DNA of 64,000 bases, from positions 1,050,619 to 1,114,618 of the forward strand of contig NZ_VATY01000002.1 of NCBI RefSeq assembly GCF_005885635.1, in the 5' to 3' direction. Source of the stretch: Maribacter algarum (ex Zhang et al. 2020). GTDB lineage: Bacteria; Bacteroidota; Bacteroidia; Flavobacteriales; Flavobacteriaceae. The notes below the pieces were generated by a model. That model saw only the letters and a list, made by a program, of their open reading frames with translations, had not been told where the DNA came from and did not search any database. The position numbers and the translations under genes were made by a program. Below are positions 57,092-64,000 of this stretch, piece after piece; position 1 is the first letter of the stretch, and every line of letters begins with the position of its first letter.

Positions 57092-58040
57092 AAGAGAGAA
57101 ATTACGAATTGTTTTTATGGGTACTCCGGATTTTGCCGTAGCTACCTTGAGTACTTTAGTCAAAAACGGATATGATGTCGTGGGAGTAATTACAGCCCCC
57201 GATAGACCTGCTGGAAGAGGACGAAAACTTCAAGAATCCGTCGTAAAGAAATATGCCATTGAAAAGGGACTCACCATTTTACAACCTACTAATCTGAAAA
57301 ATGTAGAGTTTTTAGCTGAACTAGGGACTTTAAAAGCAAACCTACAAATAGTTGTGGCCTTTCGAATGCTTCCTAAAGCTGTTTGGGAAATGCCAGAATA
57401 CGGGACCTTTAATTTACATGCTTCCCTCCTACCGAGTTACAGAGGTGCAGCGCCTATCAATTGGGCTATCATAAATGGCGAAACAGAAACCGGAGTAACT
57501 ACCTTCTTTATAGATGATAAAATTGATACGGGAGAAATCATACTTCAAGAAAAAGTAAAAATAACAGAAGATGACACTGCTGGAACACTTCACGATAAAC
57601 TCATGGACGTTGGTGCTGATTTAGTACTTACGACGGTACAACAAATTGGAGAAGGTGTGGTAAAAACTCAAAAACAAATTGATACCAAAGAATTAAAGTC
57701 CGCTTACAAGATTTTTAAAGAGACCTGCGAAATTAATTGGAAGAAACCCATAAATGATATTTACAATCATATAAGAGGGCTAAGCCCATATCCAGCTTCA
57801 TGGACAACATTGCAAAATGGAGATGATTCTCTTTTTCTAAAAGTTTATCATGCCACTATAGAAAAGGAAAAACATAATCTTGTTGTAGGAACTGTTCTGT
57901 TTGATAAAACCGAACTCAAAGTTGTAGTGGAAGGCGGATACATTAATTTGTTGGAAATTCAGCTTCCTGGAAAGCGAAAAATGAAAACAACTGATGTTCT
58001 AAATGGCCTAAAACTGTTAAAATCTGCCCATGTCTTGTAA
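57078..58040 (+). CDS. fmt: Methionyl-tRNA formyltransferase
   Basis: 320 residues from the ATG at 57078, with a further in-frame ATG at 57045 that is inside recQ. N-terminal formyl-transferase domain: IVFMGTPDFAVATLSTL, FNLHASLLPSYRGAAPINWAI (catalytic His and formyl-folate region) and DTGEI. The C-terminal domain ends with KTTDVLNGLKLL. It formylates Met-tRNA(fMet) for initiation. It overlaps recQ by 14 bp. Confidence 0.95.
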   Translation: MNLSKREKLRIVFMGTPDFAVATLSTLVKNGYDVVGVITAPDRPAGRGRKLQESVVKKYAIEKGLTILQPTNLKNVEFLAELGTLKANLQIVVAFRMLPKAVWEMPEYGTFNLHASLLPSYRGAAPINWAIINGETETGVTTFFIDDKIDTGEIILQEKVKITEDDTAGTLHDKLMDVGADLVLTTVQQIGEGVVKTQKQIDTKELKSAYKIFKETCEINWKKPINDIYNHIRGLSPYPASWTTLQNGDDSLFLKVYHATIEKEKHNLVVGTVLFDKTELKVVVEGGYINLLEIQLPGKRKMKTTDVLNGLKLLKSAHVL

Positions 58041-58087
58041 AGTCCGATAACCATTGGCCTGCGCCAAACGTCTAAAAATAGCCTACT

Positions 58088-58116
58088 TTATCAACAAACA
58101 CCCTGAGTTATCAACA
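58088..58116 (+). repeat. Two TTATCAACA direct repeats before the HU gene
   Basis: TTATCAACA at 58088-58096 and 58108-58116, 20 bp apart. They resemble DnaA boxes (TTATCCACA) with one base changed. A stem-loop GGGG-6 nt-CCCC (58122-58135) follows, probably the end of the fmt transcript. Two imperfect copies are not evidence for an origin. Confidence 0.4.
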
Positions 58117-58142
58117 AAAACGGGGATTTAGCCCCTATTTAC

Positions 58143-58172
58143 TTGCGTTCAACGCAAATCCGTATAAATTTG
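58143..58172 (+). promoter_or_regulatory. Promoter of the HU gene
   Basis: TTG (58143-58145), 19-bp spacer and TAAATTTG (58165-58172), a good match to TTG-N17-23-TAnnTTTG. The -33 element lies inside a perfect inverted repeat TTGCGT-TCA-ACGCAA (58143-58157), which could be an operator. Confidence 0.65.
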
Positions 58173-58218
58173 CTACAGGTTTAAAATTATTTTTAACAAC
58201 AATTAATTTAATCACATT

Positions 58219-58491
58219 ATGAACAAAACAGAATTAATCGATGCAATGGCAGCTGATGCTGGCATTACAAAGGCAGCAGCTAAAAAATCTTTAGAGTCTT
58301 TCTTAGGAAACGTTGAAGGATCTTTGAAAAAAGGTGGACGTGTATCTTTAGTAGGTTTCGGATCTTGGTCTGTGTCTAGAAGAAATGCAAGAGAAGGTAG
58401 AAACCCATCAACTGGAAAAACTATCCAAATTGCAGCTAAAAATGTTGTTAAGTTTAAAGCGGGTGCTGATTTAGGCAAAGCTGTAAACTAG
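58219..58491 (+). CDS. HU-family DNA-binding protein
   Basis: 90 residues. Helical N-terminus NKTELIDAMAADAGITKAAA, then GRVSLVGFGSWSVSRRNARE and the DNA-binding arm GRNPSTGKTIQIAAKNV. It compacts and bends DNA as a dimer. It has its own promoter and terminator; high expression is expected. Confidence 0.96.
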   Translation: MNKTELIDAMAADAGITKAAAKKSLESFLGNVEGSLKKGGRVSLVGFGSWSVSRRNAREGRNPSTGKTIQIAAKNVVKFKAGADLGKAVN

Positions 58492-58511
58492 TTCATACGA
58501 ACACAATACTT

Positions 58512-58545
58512 AAAAAGCATTGATCCTCGGGTTAATGCTTTTTTT
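58512..58545 (+). terminator. Rho-independent terminator after HU
   Basis: AAAAAGCATT and AATGCTTTTT arms with a 12-nt loop, followed by further T. Confidence 0.85.
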
Positions 58546-58608
58546 GTTGTCTTCCTTTTGGTTTTTGAGGGAAATACCCTATTTTAGAGTAAGCTATTAC
58601 TAAGAAGG

Positions 58609-59169
58609 ATGGTTGATTTAAAGCCGAAAAAAGGAAAACTACTTATTGCTGAACCAACTCTAACTGGCGATGTTTCTTTCAATAGATCAGTCGTTCTTTT
58701 GGCGGAACATAACGACGAAGGTTCTGTAGGCTTTATATTAAACAAACCGCTCGAGTACAATATCAGCGACTTGGTAACCGAAATTCATTCACCATTTCAG
58801 GTTTACAATGGAGGTCCGGTTGAGCAAGATAATTTGTACTTCATACATACAGTGCCTCATCTTATTGGCAACAGTATCGAAATATCAAATGGAATTTATT
58901 GGGGTGGAGATTTTGAGAAAACTATACAGCTCATAAATGAAAAAACCATTTCTGAAGAAGACATTCGTTTCTTTTTAGGGTATTCTGGTTGGTCTTCATT
59001 TCAATTAGATGAAGAACTCTTATCAAAATCTTGGATTGTTGTTAAAAATGAATATGCAACTGAAATTATAAGGAAGTCTTCAGATGCTTTTTGGAAAGAA
59101 AAAATGGTGGAATTGGGTGGTGATTATTTGATATGGTCGAATGCACCTGAAAATCCTAGTTTGAATTAA
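58609..59169 (+). CDS. YqgE/AlgH-family protein
   Basis: 186 residues with the conserved start KKGKLLIAEPTLTGDVSFNRSV, GSVGFILNKPL, VYNGGPVEQDNLYF and FLGYSGWSSFQLDEEL. It is a member of the YqgE (DUF179) family, which has no defined biochemical activity. It overlaps the convergent class IV aminotransferase gene by 4 bp. Confidence 0.92.
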   Translation: MVDLKPKKGKLLIAEPTLTGDVSFNRSVVLLAEHNDEGSVGFILNKPLEYNISDLVTEIHSPFQVYNGGPVEQDNLYFIHTVPHLIGNSIEISNGIYWGGDFEKTIQLINEKTISEEDIRFFLGYSGWSSFQLDEELLSKSWIVVKNEYATEIIRKSSDAFWKEKMVELGGDYLIWSNAPENPSLN

Positions 59170-60020
59170 GTCAACCTTGCTGCAGCGTTTAATTTCCCAA
59201 TCAAATCTTTGGCCACCAAATTTGTAAATTCTTTTTTTCGATATTTTGTTATGGAACGAATTCCTGTAATACTATTCGTTAGAAAGAGTTCATCCGCTTT
59301 TTGAAGGTCAAAAGGAGAAATTGAAACCTCTTGTAGATCATAGTCCTCAAGCTTGCCTAAAATTTCAATTAGTTTTTTTCGTAATATTCCATTAAGACAA
59401 CCATCTTTTAAGGAGGGAGTAGTAATAGAATTAGCTTTCACTAGAAAAATATTCCCGTTTAAAAACTCCACAACTTCCTTCTTTTGATTTAACAATATGC
59501 AGTTATCATAACCATTTTCCTTGGCAAAAACGCTTCCAACTACATTAAGTATTCTATTATTTGTTTTCAAAGTGGACATCATATCAGCATTCACATAGAA
59601 ATCTTTGAACAATTCCACCTCGTAGTTTTCCTCATCCATAACATAAAAGGGAGATGGCAATACATTCGCTTCAATACAAAAGGAAACTTCATTTGTTTCA
59701 GGAAGATAGAGACCTCCATTATTTCTAAAAACGGTCAAACGAATTCTTACAGAGGAATTTGATAGGCCATTCGATGCGACGGTTTTTAGTATTTCAGATT
59801 CAAGAAATTCCAAAGTAAAGTTCATTGGAATATCCATTCGAAGAATACGCATTGACGCCATTAACCTAAGATAATGATCTTCCCAAAAGAAAATCTTATT
59901 CGCTGAAACGCGGATCGCTTCAAAAAGGGAATCACCATAGCGTAGACCTCTGTTCTCATGGCTCAAATAGTTCTCACTTTCTGGGAGAATACGCCCGTTA
60001 AAATTGACACTTTTAATCAT
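59166..60020 (-). CDS. Class IV PLP aminotransferase / aminodeoxychorismate lyase-like
   Basis: 284 residues. The PLP lysine is probably K152 in STLKTNNRIL; GLRYGDSLFEAIR (25-37) and DNCILLNQKKEVVEFLNGNI are class IV features. The family includes branched-chain aminotransferase, D-alanine aminotransferase and 4-amino-4-deoxychorismate lyase (PabC). The short length and motif fit PabC-like best, which makes p-aminobenzoate for folate. Assignment is tentative. Confidence 0.85.
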   Translation of the reverse strand: MIKSVNFNGRILPESENYLSHENRGLRYGDSLFEAIRVSANKIFFWEDHYLRLMASMRILRMDIPMNFTLEFLESEILKTVASNGLSNSSVRIRLTVFRNNGGLYLPETNEVSFCIEANVLPSPFYVMDEENYEVELFKDFYVNADMMSTLKTNNRILNVVGSVFAKENGYDNCILLNQKKEVVEFLNGNIFLVKANSITTPSLKDGCLNGILRKKLIEILGKLEDYDLQEVSISPFDLQKADELFLTNSITGIRSITKYRKKEFTNLVAKDLIGKLNAAARLT

Positions 60021-60085
60021 ACACAGTCATAAAAAAAGCCTCGAAAAAATCAAGACTTAACATACTATAATTTGGAGTATTAGTT

Positions 60086-60469
60086 TTATTTAGATCCAAG
60101 TTGTTGTTTTAAATCACCAACTTGATTCGTCCAAAGCATTTTCGCTTCTTCAACTTCATCTTCTTCGGCAAAGTCTGTAATAAAAAGAGAGACATCTTTT
60201 GTTATTTCATCAACTATAATTTTCATTTCGAAATAGCTATCATCTTCACTCTCGTCCCAAGCAAATTTTACAAAATCATCACTCTTCTTTTTAAGCAACT
60301 TTGCATCTTCCTCTGCACCGTCCCAGATAAATGTAAACTTCTCTCCACGAGAATTAACATCATCAGCAAACCACTCTGAAAGCCCTGATGGGGTTGCCAA
60401 ATACTGGTATAGCATTTGGGGAGATGACTGTATCACAAACTCTATTTGAAATTTTATTTTTTCGCTCAT
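60086..60469 (-). CDS. START-like SRPBCC (AHSA1-type) protein
   Basis: 127 residues from the ATG at 60469; an extra ATG 24 bp upstream is unlikely. Sequence KIKFQIEFVIQSSPQMLYQY, FTFIWDGAEEDAKLL and KMLWTNQVGDLKQQL match the START-like domain found next to class IV aminotransferase genes in Flavobacteriia. Ligand unknown. It is the last core gene before tRNA-Met. Confidence 0.85.
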   Translation of the reverse strand: MSEKIKFQIEFVIQSSPQMLYQYLATPSGLSEWFADDVNSRGEKFTFIWDGAEEDAKLLKKKSDDFVKFAWDESEDDSYFEMKIIVDEITKDVSLFITDFAEEDEVEEAKMLWTNQVGDLKQQLGSK

Positions 60470-60554
60470 TCTAGTTAAGGTATGTAGTGGCAATATATAT
60501 ATTTATAAATGATAAAAGAAATCAAACATCAAGAATATTTTTAGCTGACTAAAG

Positions 60555-60585
60555 TTGATGAAGAAATAATTAAACTTTATATTTG
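60555..60585 (+). promoter_or_regulatory. Promoter of tRNA-Met
   Basis: TTG (60555-60557), 20-bp spacer and TATATTTG (60578-60585). It lies 20 bp before the tRNA. Confidence 0.7.
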
Positions 60586-60605
60586 CAGCCGTTAAAAAAC
60601 ACCTT

Positions 60606-60679
60606 GGCGAGGTAGCTCAGCTGGTTAGAGCGTCGGATTCATAACCCGGAGGCCGTGAGTTCAAGTCTCACTCTCGCTA
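60606..60679 (+). tRNA. tRNA-Met (CAT)
   Basis: Cloverleaf with acceptor GGCGAGG/TCTCGCT (G-U at ends), D-arm GCTC, anticodon loop TTCATAA (CAT), T-arm GTGAG-TTCAAGT-CTCAC, discriminator A. CCA is not encoded. The anticodon stem has an A-C mismatch at 31:39. It looks like the elongator form. It stands at the junction of the housekeeping block and the recombinase region, a common insertion target. Confidence 0.93.
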
Positions 60680-60690
60680 CTAGTAAATAC

Positions 60691-60720
60691 AGGGACTTCA
60701 ATTTTTGGAGTCCCTTTTTC
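60691..60720 (+). terminator. Terminator of tRNA-Met
   Basis: AGGGACT and AGTCCCT arms (60691-60697, 60709-60715) with an 11-nt loop, then TTTT. Confidence 0.85.
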
Positions 60721-60727
60721 TTTTCGC

Positions 60728-60748
60728 AGGTACAACATAGGTACAACA
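60728..60748 (+). repeat. Two AGGTACAACA direct repeats next to tRNA-Met
   Basis: Ten identical bases at 60728-60737 and 60739-60748, with an 11-bp period, about one helical turn. Close repeats by a tRNA end near a tyrosine recombinase may be arm-type binding sites, but this is a guess. The rest of the 60749-60819 stretch shows nothing recognisable. Confidence 0.5.
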
Positions 60749-60819
60749 AATTGATTTTTTTCAACATAGATTAAAATTTAAATATATTCCATATCAAATG
60801 GTCGTAAACGATATTGAAA

Positions 60820-61197
60820 TTATTTCTCCATATAATCTTGCCACATAACCAAGACGTATTTCTCTTTTCCTTTTTCGTTCTTTTTTAAAAAACCGTATTC
60901 GTAAACAAAGAGGTAGACATCTCCTTTTTGGTTTTTCCAATAATGGGTAAAGAAATTTGGGTCGAACCCCTCTTCAAATAGTTTGCTTTTCTTAATGATA
61001 GTATAGCCTGATTTGTTGTACTTTTTTAGAATTCTCCTGTTTACTTTCAATTGTCTATCAACCTTCAGATAGAAGGCCTCGGTTTTCTGTCGACTCTCAT
61101 ATTGCTCTATGGATTTGCATTTTTTGGAGCAAAATTTCTTATCGGACCTACCCTTAACGATAATACCACACACTGGGCAAGTTTTTGATTTAGTCAT
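60820..61197 (-). CDS. Zinc-ribbon protein of unknown function
   Basis: 125 residues. Zn-binding N-terminus CPVCGIIVKGRSDKKFCSKKC. The rest (VDRQLKVNRRILKKYNKSGY, FDPNFFTHYWKNQKG) is a C-terminal domain I have seen in stand-alone Flavobacteriia proteins but cannot name. It diverges from the recombinase gene across 64 bp and lies between tRNA-Met and the recombinase. Confidence 0.75.
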   Translation of the reverse strand: MTKSKTCPVCGIIVKGRSDKKFCSKKCKSIEQYESRQKTEAFYLKVDRQLKVNRRILKKYNKSGYTIIKKSKLFEEGFDPNFFTHYWKNQKGDVYLFVYEYGFLKKNEKGKEKYVLVMWQDYMEK

Positions 61198-61261
61198 TTA
61201 CAAACGCATATTATAGGCTTAATATATCACTTAAATTCTAAAACATTGGTAAACTTGTTTT

Positions 61262-62389
61262 ATGAATAGATTAAAATCGATAACACTGTACCATCTGATG
61301 ATTAAGAATCAAAAGATGATAGGCATAAAGTTTTCACCGGATAAACTAATACAGAACTTGATCAAGGGTCTTCCGAATCCAAAGTGGAGCAAACGATACA
61401 ATATGGCCTATATACCCAATACGAAAGGTAATCTCAGAATCATTTTCAATACCTTCAAAGGTGTGGTCTGGATTAATTATAACAGGTTTTTAACAAACAA
61501 ACCTGTAAACACTAAAAACGAAACTGTTGATGTGACATGGTTTAGGAAAAGAAAACCTATTCCCAATTACAGGCTTTGCCCAGAAGAATATCTATTAAAG
61601 CTCGAGTTAAAACGATATGCTAACAGTACGGTGAAGACTTATGTATCTTTCTTTGAGATGTTCATTAATTTTCACAAGGACAAAGAACTACATGGCATAG
61701 ACGAGAGTGATATTAGAGTGTTTCTTCAAAATCTAGTACAGCGAAAAGTGTCCAACTCCTACGTCAATCAGGCAATCAACTCTATAAAATTCTATTATGA
61801 AGTTGTTTTGGGAATGCCTAACCGCTTTTATGATATTGAACGACCAAGGAAAGAATCAAAACTTCCGCAAGTGATATCGAAGGACGAAGTACTCTCTATT
61901 ATTGAAAACACGAACAATATCAAACACAAATGCATCGTAAAACTTCTATATAGCTCTGGTCTTCGTCGAAGTGAACTTCTAAACCTGAAAATAACCGATA
62001 TAGATAGTAAAAGAATGTTGGTCATGGTCAGAGGTAGTAAAGGGAAAAAGGACAGGCAAACGTTATTATCAAAATCTACTTTAGAGGACCTACGTTCTTA
62101 TTTTAGGGAATGGAAACCTCAAGAATATCTTTTCGAAGGGCGGAAGGCATCTAAATATGGTCCAGAAAGCGTATTAAACATAGTTAAAAGGGCAGCGGCC
62201 AAAGCAGGAATACGGCAAACGGTGACACCACATGTGCTAAGGCATAGTTTTGCAACACACCTATTGGAATCAGGTACAGATATTCGTCAAATACAAGTAC
62301 TTCTAGGGCACGGTTCAACAAAAGCAACGGAAATTTACACCCATGTGGCGACCAACACTTTTAAAGACATTAAAAATCCCTTAGATTAG
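61262..62389 (+). CDS. Tyrosine recombinase/integrase, XerC/D-like with N-terminal extension
   Basis: 375 residues. Catalytic residues: R235 (SGLRRSEL), K260 (RGSKGKKDR), H324 and R327 (PHVLRHSF), H350 (LLGHGS), nucleophile Y359 (EIYTHV). SAM-like core-binding domain at ~105-190. An extra ~90-residue N-terminal domain (MIGIKFSPDKLI, PKWSKRYNMAYIPNT) is present. The insertion that marks integron integrases between the Lys and the HxxR box is absent: only 64 residues separate K260 and H324. The C-terminal core is nevertheless close to IntI in wording. It is followed by a palindromic site and lipoprotein cassettes. Confidence 0.92.
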   Translation: MNRLKSITLYHLMIKNQKMIGIKFSPDKLIQNLIKGLPNPKWSKRYNMAYIPNTKGNLRIIFNTFKGVVWINYNRFLTNKPVNTKNETVDVTWFRKRKPIPNYRLCPEEYLLKLELKRYANSTVKTYVSFFEMFINFHKDKELHGIDESDIRVFLQNLVQRKVSNSYVNQAINSIKFYYEVVLGMPNRFYDIERPRKESKLPQVISKDEVLSIIENTNNIKHKCIVKLLYSSGLRRSELLNLKITDIDSKRMLVMVRGSKGKKDRQTLLSKSTLEDLRSYFREWKPQEYLFEGRKASKYGPESVLNIVKRAAAKAGIRQTVTPHVLRHSFATHLLESGTDIRQIQVLLGHGSTKATEIYTHVATNTFKDIKNPLD

Positions 62390-62407
62390 TATTTCTATAA
62401 TAGGAAT

Positions 62408-62441
62408 ATAGTAACTTGTTACTATACACAATTGTTATGCA
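62408..62441 (+). repeat. Recombination-site-like sequence between recombinase and first lipoprotein cassette
   Basis: Hairpin ATAGTAAC-TT-GTTACTAT (62408-62425) runs into CTATACAC-AA-TTGTTATGCAC (62421-62441). The latter is the inverse complement of the left arm of the site at 63750 apart from AA in place of one G. This equals the right arm of an attC-like site. A GTTATGC box resembles the integron R box GTTRRRY with one mismatch. Confidence 0.65.
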
Positions 62442-62472
62442 CAAGTAGACCAAAATTGACCGAATAGAAAAT

Positions 62473-63714
62473 ATGACATATGAATTTCTTACAAATGGCA
62501 CGAAACCTGAAAAGTCAAATTTTCTGAAACTACTTGTTTTATTATGTCTTTTTGTTTTTTGTTTTGCTTGTAATACTAAAGAAGATAAAAAAAGTACTGT
62601 CTATCCTTTTATTACATCTTCTGAACCTGTCCGCATAGTCAGCGTCAACGATGGTGGTTCAATTCAATCGTTATGGAGTAATTCAAGACAATTTCCTAAT
62701 TCTGTTACTGTTATAGAACTTTCACCGGACAAACCTCCTTTTACAAAAACCGTTGAAGACGCAGCACCAAATACTTTTGCTGGAGCGCCTTACGGAGCGA
62801 CCATATCGAATGGTCGTTATGCGTTCATCCCAAATCATCCATTTGGAGCAGCTAATAGTGCAAGTGACGAATCTAGTATAATTACTGTTGTAGATTTAGA
62901 TACGGACAAACTGTCGACTATAAAAACTTTCAAAATGCCTCACCACGCTTGGCAAGTGATGTCGCATCCTGATGACAAACGCGTTATAGCAATTAGTGAC
63001 CATCAATTTCATCTCTTTCAGATGAATGGAAAGCAGCCTGAATTGATATCTCAAAGCGAACCATCTGAATTATATTTTACATCCTTCGCTATCAGTCCAA
63101 ACGGAACAACAATAATTGCAACCGCAGCTGAACGTCTTGACTATTCAACACCTGTAACGTTGCATCTTTTTGAACTTTCTGGCAATTCAATTCAACACGT
63201 AACTGAAATCGGAATGCAGCAAAATATTGGAAAGATTGACCAAGCTTTCGCACCTCGATTCAGTCCAGATGGAAAGCGAATTCTTGCTTTAAACGGACTT
63301 GGTATTGCGGCCAAACCACCTCTCGACGATATAATAAATATCGATATGACAACCTCGCCACCCAAAGTTACAGAGGTTATCAAAAATGTGGCTCAAGGTC
63401 TCGAAAGTCTTGCTTTTCATCCAAGTGGACGATTTGCCGTTGTGACCTGTATTGACGGACCATACATTGGTCATTTAGCCGTAATCGACCTAACAACATC
63501 ACCTATGCGAATACTAAATTACATACCGATTGAATTCGTTACTCAAGGAATTGAATTTAGCCCAGATGGAAAGATGTTATTTGTACAATCAACCACAGCG
63601 AGCCATATAAGCGTTTATGAAGTCGATGGATTTCATCTAAATAAAAGTCCTTATGTATTGCGGACAGGTGAAGGACCAGCATCTTTGACAGTAATTAAAC
63701 GAAATAAGAATTAA
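62473..63714 (+). CDS. Lipoprotein with beta-propeller repeats, first cassette gene
   Basis: 413 residues. Hydrophobic signal KLLVLLCLFVFCFAC with lipobox Cys33; the N-terminal ~18 residues before it are unusually long. The mature part consists of YVTN/lactonase-like propeller blades (FAISPNGTTIIATAA, FAPRFSPDGKRILALNG, LAFHPSGRFAVVTCIDG, IEFSPDGKMLFVQ). Function unknown; a periplasmic scaffold or lactonase-like enzyme is possible. It sits between two inverted site arms, 31 bp after the left one. Confidence 0.82.
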   Translation: MTYEFLTNGTKPEKSNFLKLLVLLCLFVFCFACNTKEDKKSTVYPFITSSEPVRIVSVNDGGSIQSLWSNSRQFPNSVTVIELSPDKPPFTKTVEDAAPNTFAGAPYGATISNGRYAFIPNHPFGAANSASDESSIITVVDLDTDKLSTIKTFKMPHHAWQVMSHPDDKRVIAISDHQFHLFQMNGKQPELISQSEPSELYFTSFAISPNGTTIIATAAERLDYSTPVTLHLFELSGNSIQHVTEIGMQQNIGKIDQAFAPRFSPDGKRILALNGLGIAAKPPLDDIINIDMTTSPPKVTEVIKNVAQGLESLAFHPSGRFAVVTCIDGPYIGHLAVIDLTTSPMRILNYIPIEFVTQGIEFSPDGKMLFVQSTTASHISVYEVDGFHLNKSPYVLRTGEGPASLTVIKRNKN

Positions 63715-63749
63715 CGCGGAATTCTCGCATTGAATGAATAAAAATACCA

Positions 63750-63886
63750 GTGCATAACAACGTGTATAGCTCATTGCGGCTGAATTCCTTAATCGGAATT
63801 CATTGCAATTTGCTATCTTTCAGTTACGACGGAAAATCATAACTGATTTTCCGCAACGAGCCATACACAAACACGTTGTGTGCAAT
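63750..63886 (+). repeat. Long palindromic attC-like site after the first cassette
   Basis: Left arm GTGCATAACAACGTGTATAG (63750-63769), continued by CTCATTGCGG. Right arm 63851-63886 contains GCAACGAG, CCATACACAA and CGTTGTGTGCA, imperfectly complementary to the left arm with an extra ACACAA on the right side. Two perfect inner hairpins lie between the arms: TGAATTCC/GGAATTCA (63781-63802) and GGAAAATC/GATTTTCC (63831-63852). Asymmetric long palindromes after each gene are typical of integron cassettes. Function inferred. Confidence 0.7.
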
Positions 63887-63893
63887 TTAAAAA

Positions 63894-64000
63894 ATGAAAA
63901 ATATCTTAACATTCATATTACTAATATCCCTTTTCGGTTGCGAATCAAAGATTGACGGATTTTTTTTTATCACAAACACAAGTCAAGACCAATCTGAAGT
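63894..64000 (+). CDS. Lipoprotein, second cassette gene (3' end outside window)
   Basis: ATG at 63894, 7 bp after the palindromic site. The visible 35 residues include a lipoprotein signal (MKNILTFILLISLFGC, lipobox Cys16). Nothing else is known because the gene continues beyond the window. Same orientation as the first cassette. Confidence 0.7.
   Translation, partial: MKNILTFILLISLFGCESKIDGFFFITNTSQDQSE

Noticed and set aside
58088..58116. DnaA-box-like pair as a replication origin
   Set aside because: Only two imperfect boxes, no dnaA gene and no AT-rich unwinding array in context.
60606..62389. Complete integrative element inserted in tRNA-Met
   Set aside because: No duplicate of the tRNA 3' end is visible and the right side is not in the window, so limits cannot be set.
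61262..62389. Classical integron integrase IntI
   Set aside because: The IntI-specific insertion between the Lys and HxxR motifs is absent and the gene is not divergent from the cassettes.

Overview
The window reads as a chromosome segment of a marine-type member of the Flavobacteriaceae (Bacteroidota). Supporting signs are a SusC/SusD pair, a type IX secretion-like C-terminus, bacillithiol biosynthesis (bshB1), many lipoproteins, small families typical of the phylum (DUF4290, DUF2520, DUF2911, DUF5107), and promoters of the Bacteroidota form TTG-N17-23-TAnnTTTG. No rRNA and no CRISPR array is visible. Two tRNA genes are present.

Layout. 1-5.8 kb: a complete trans-4-hydroxy-L-proline degradation operon on the minus strand (epimerase, FAD oxidase, DapA-like deaminase, 2-oxoglutarate semialdehyde dehydrogenase, plus a DUF1272 zinc protein), with a divergent AraC-type regulator. 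5.8-15 kb: aldose epimerase lipoprotein, M28 peptidase, tRNA-His with a partial duplicate of its 3' end, a TPR histidine kinase, bshB1, a trans-sulfuration PLP enzyme and a MATE exporter. 15-25 kb: two PAP2 phosphatases, fused CcsBA, a His-rich lipoprotein, and a truncated globin with a small membrane protein divergent from a Crp/Fnr regulator. These are followed by DUF2520, KdsC-like, Maf, lipoprotein and MscS genes. 25-42 kb: a carbohydrate-type locus (PIG-L deacetylase, a 33-residue membrane peptide, Na+/solute symporter, LacI regulator, SusC, SusD, a VCBS/ASPIC lipoprotein and a DUF5107-TPR protein). It has two related palindromes that may be LacI operators, and no recognisable glycoside hydrolase. 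42-52 kb: DUF2911, a T9SS cargo with an EP repeat, an SRPBCC-SDR-photolyase operon, an M20 hydrolase, GNAT, FkbM and pirin genes. 52-60.5 kb: a housekeeping block (murA, DUF4290, DUF493, ATPase, recQ, fmt, HU, YqgE, class IV aminotransferase, START-like). Its MurA has Asp in place of the catalytic Cys.

60.6-64 kb: after tRNA-Met the character changes to accessory DNA. It holds a zinc-ribbon ORF, a tyrosine recombinase, and two lipoprotein genes in the same orientation, each preceded by related palindromic sequence. A 137-bp site (63750-63886) has a left arm that is the near-exact inverse complement of a 21-bp sequence just after the recombinase (62421-62441), so the first lipoprotein gene sits like a cassette between site arms. 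The recombinase lacks the insertion that marks integron integrases. This integron-like arrangement is the best candidate here for an undescribed system. The evidence is architectural only, and the array runs off the right end of the window.
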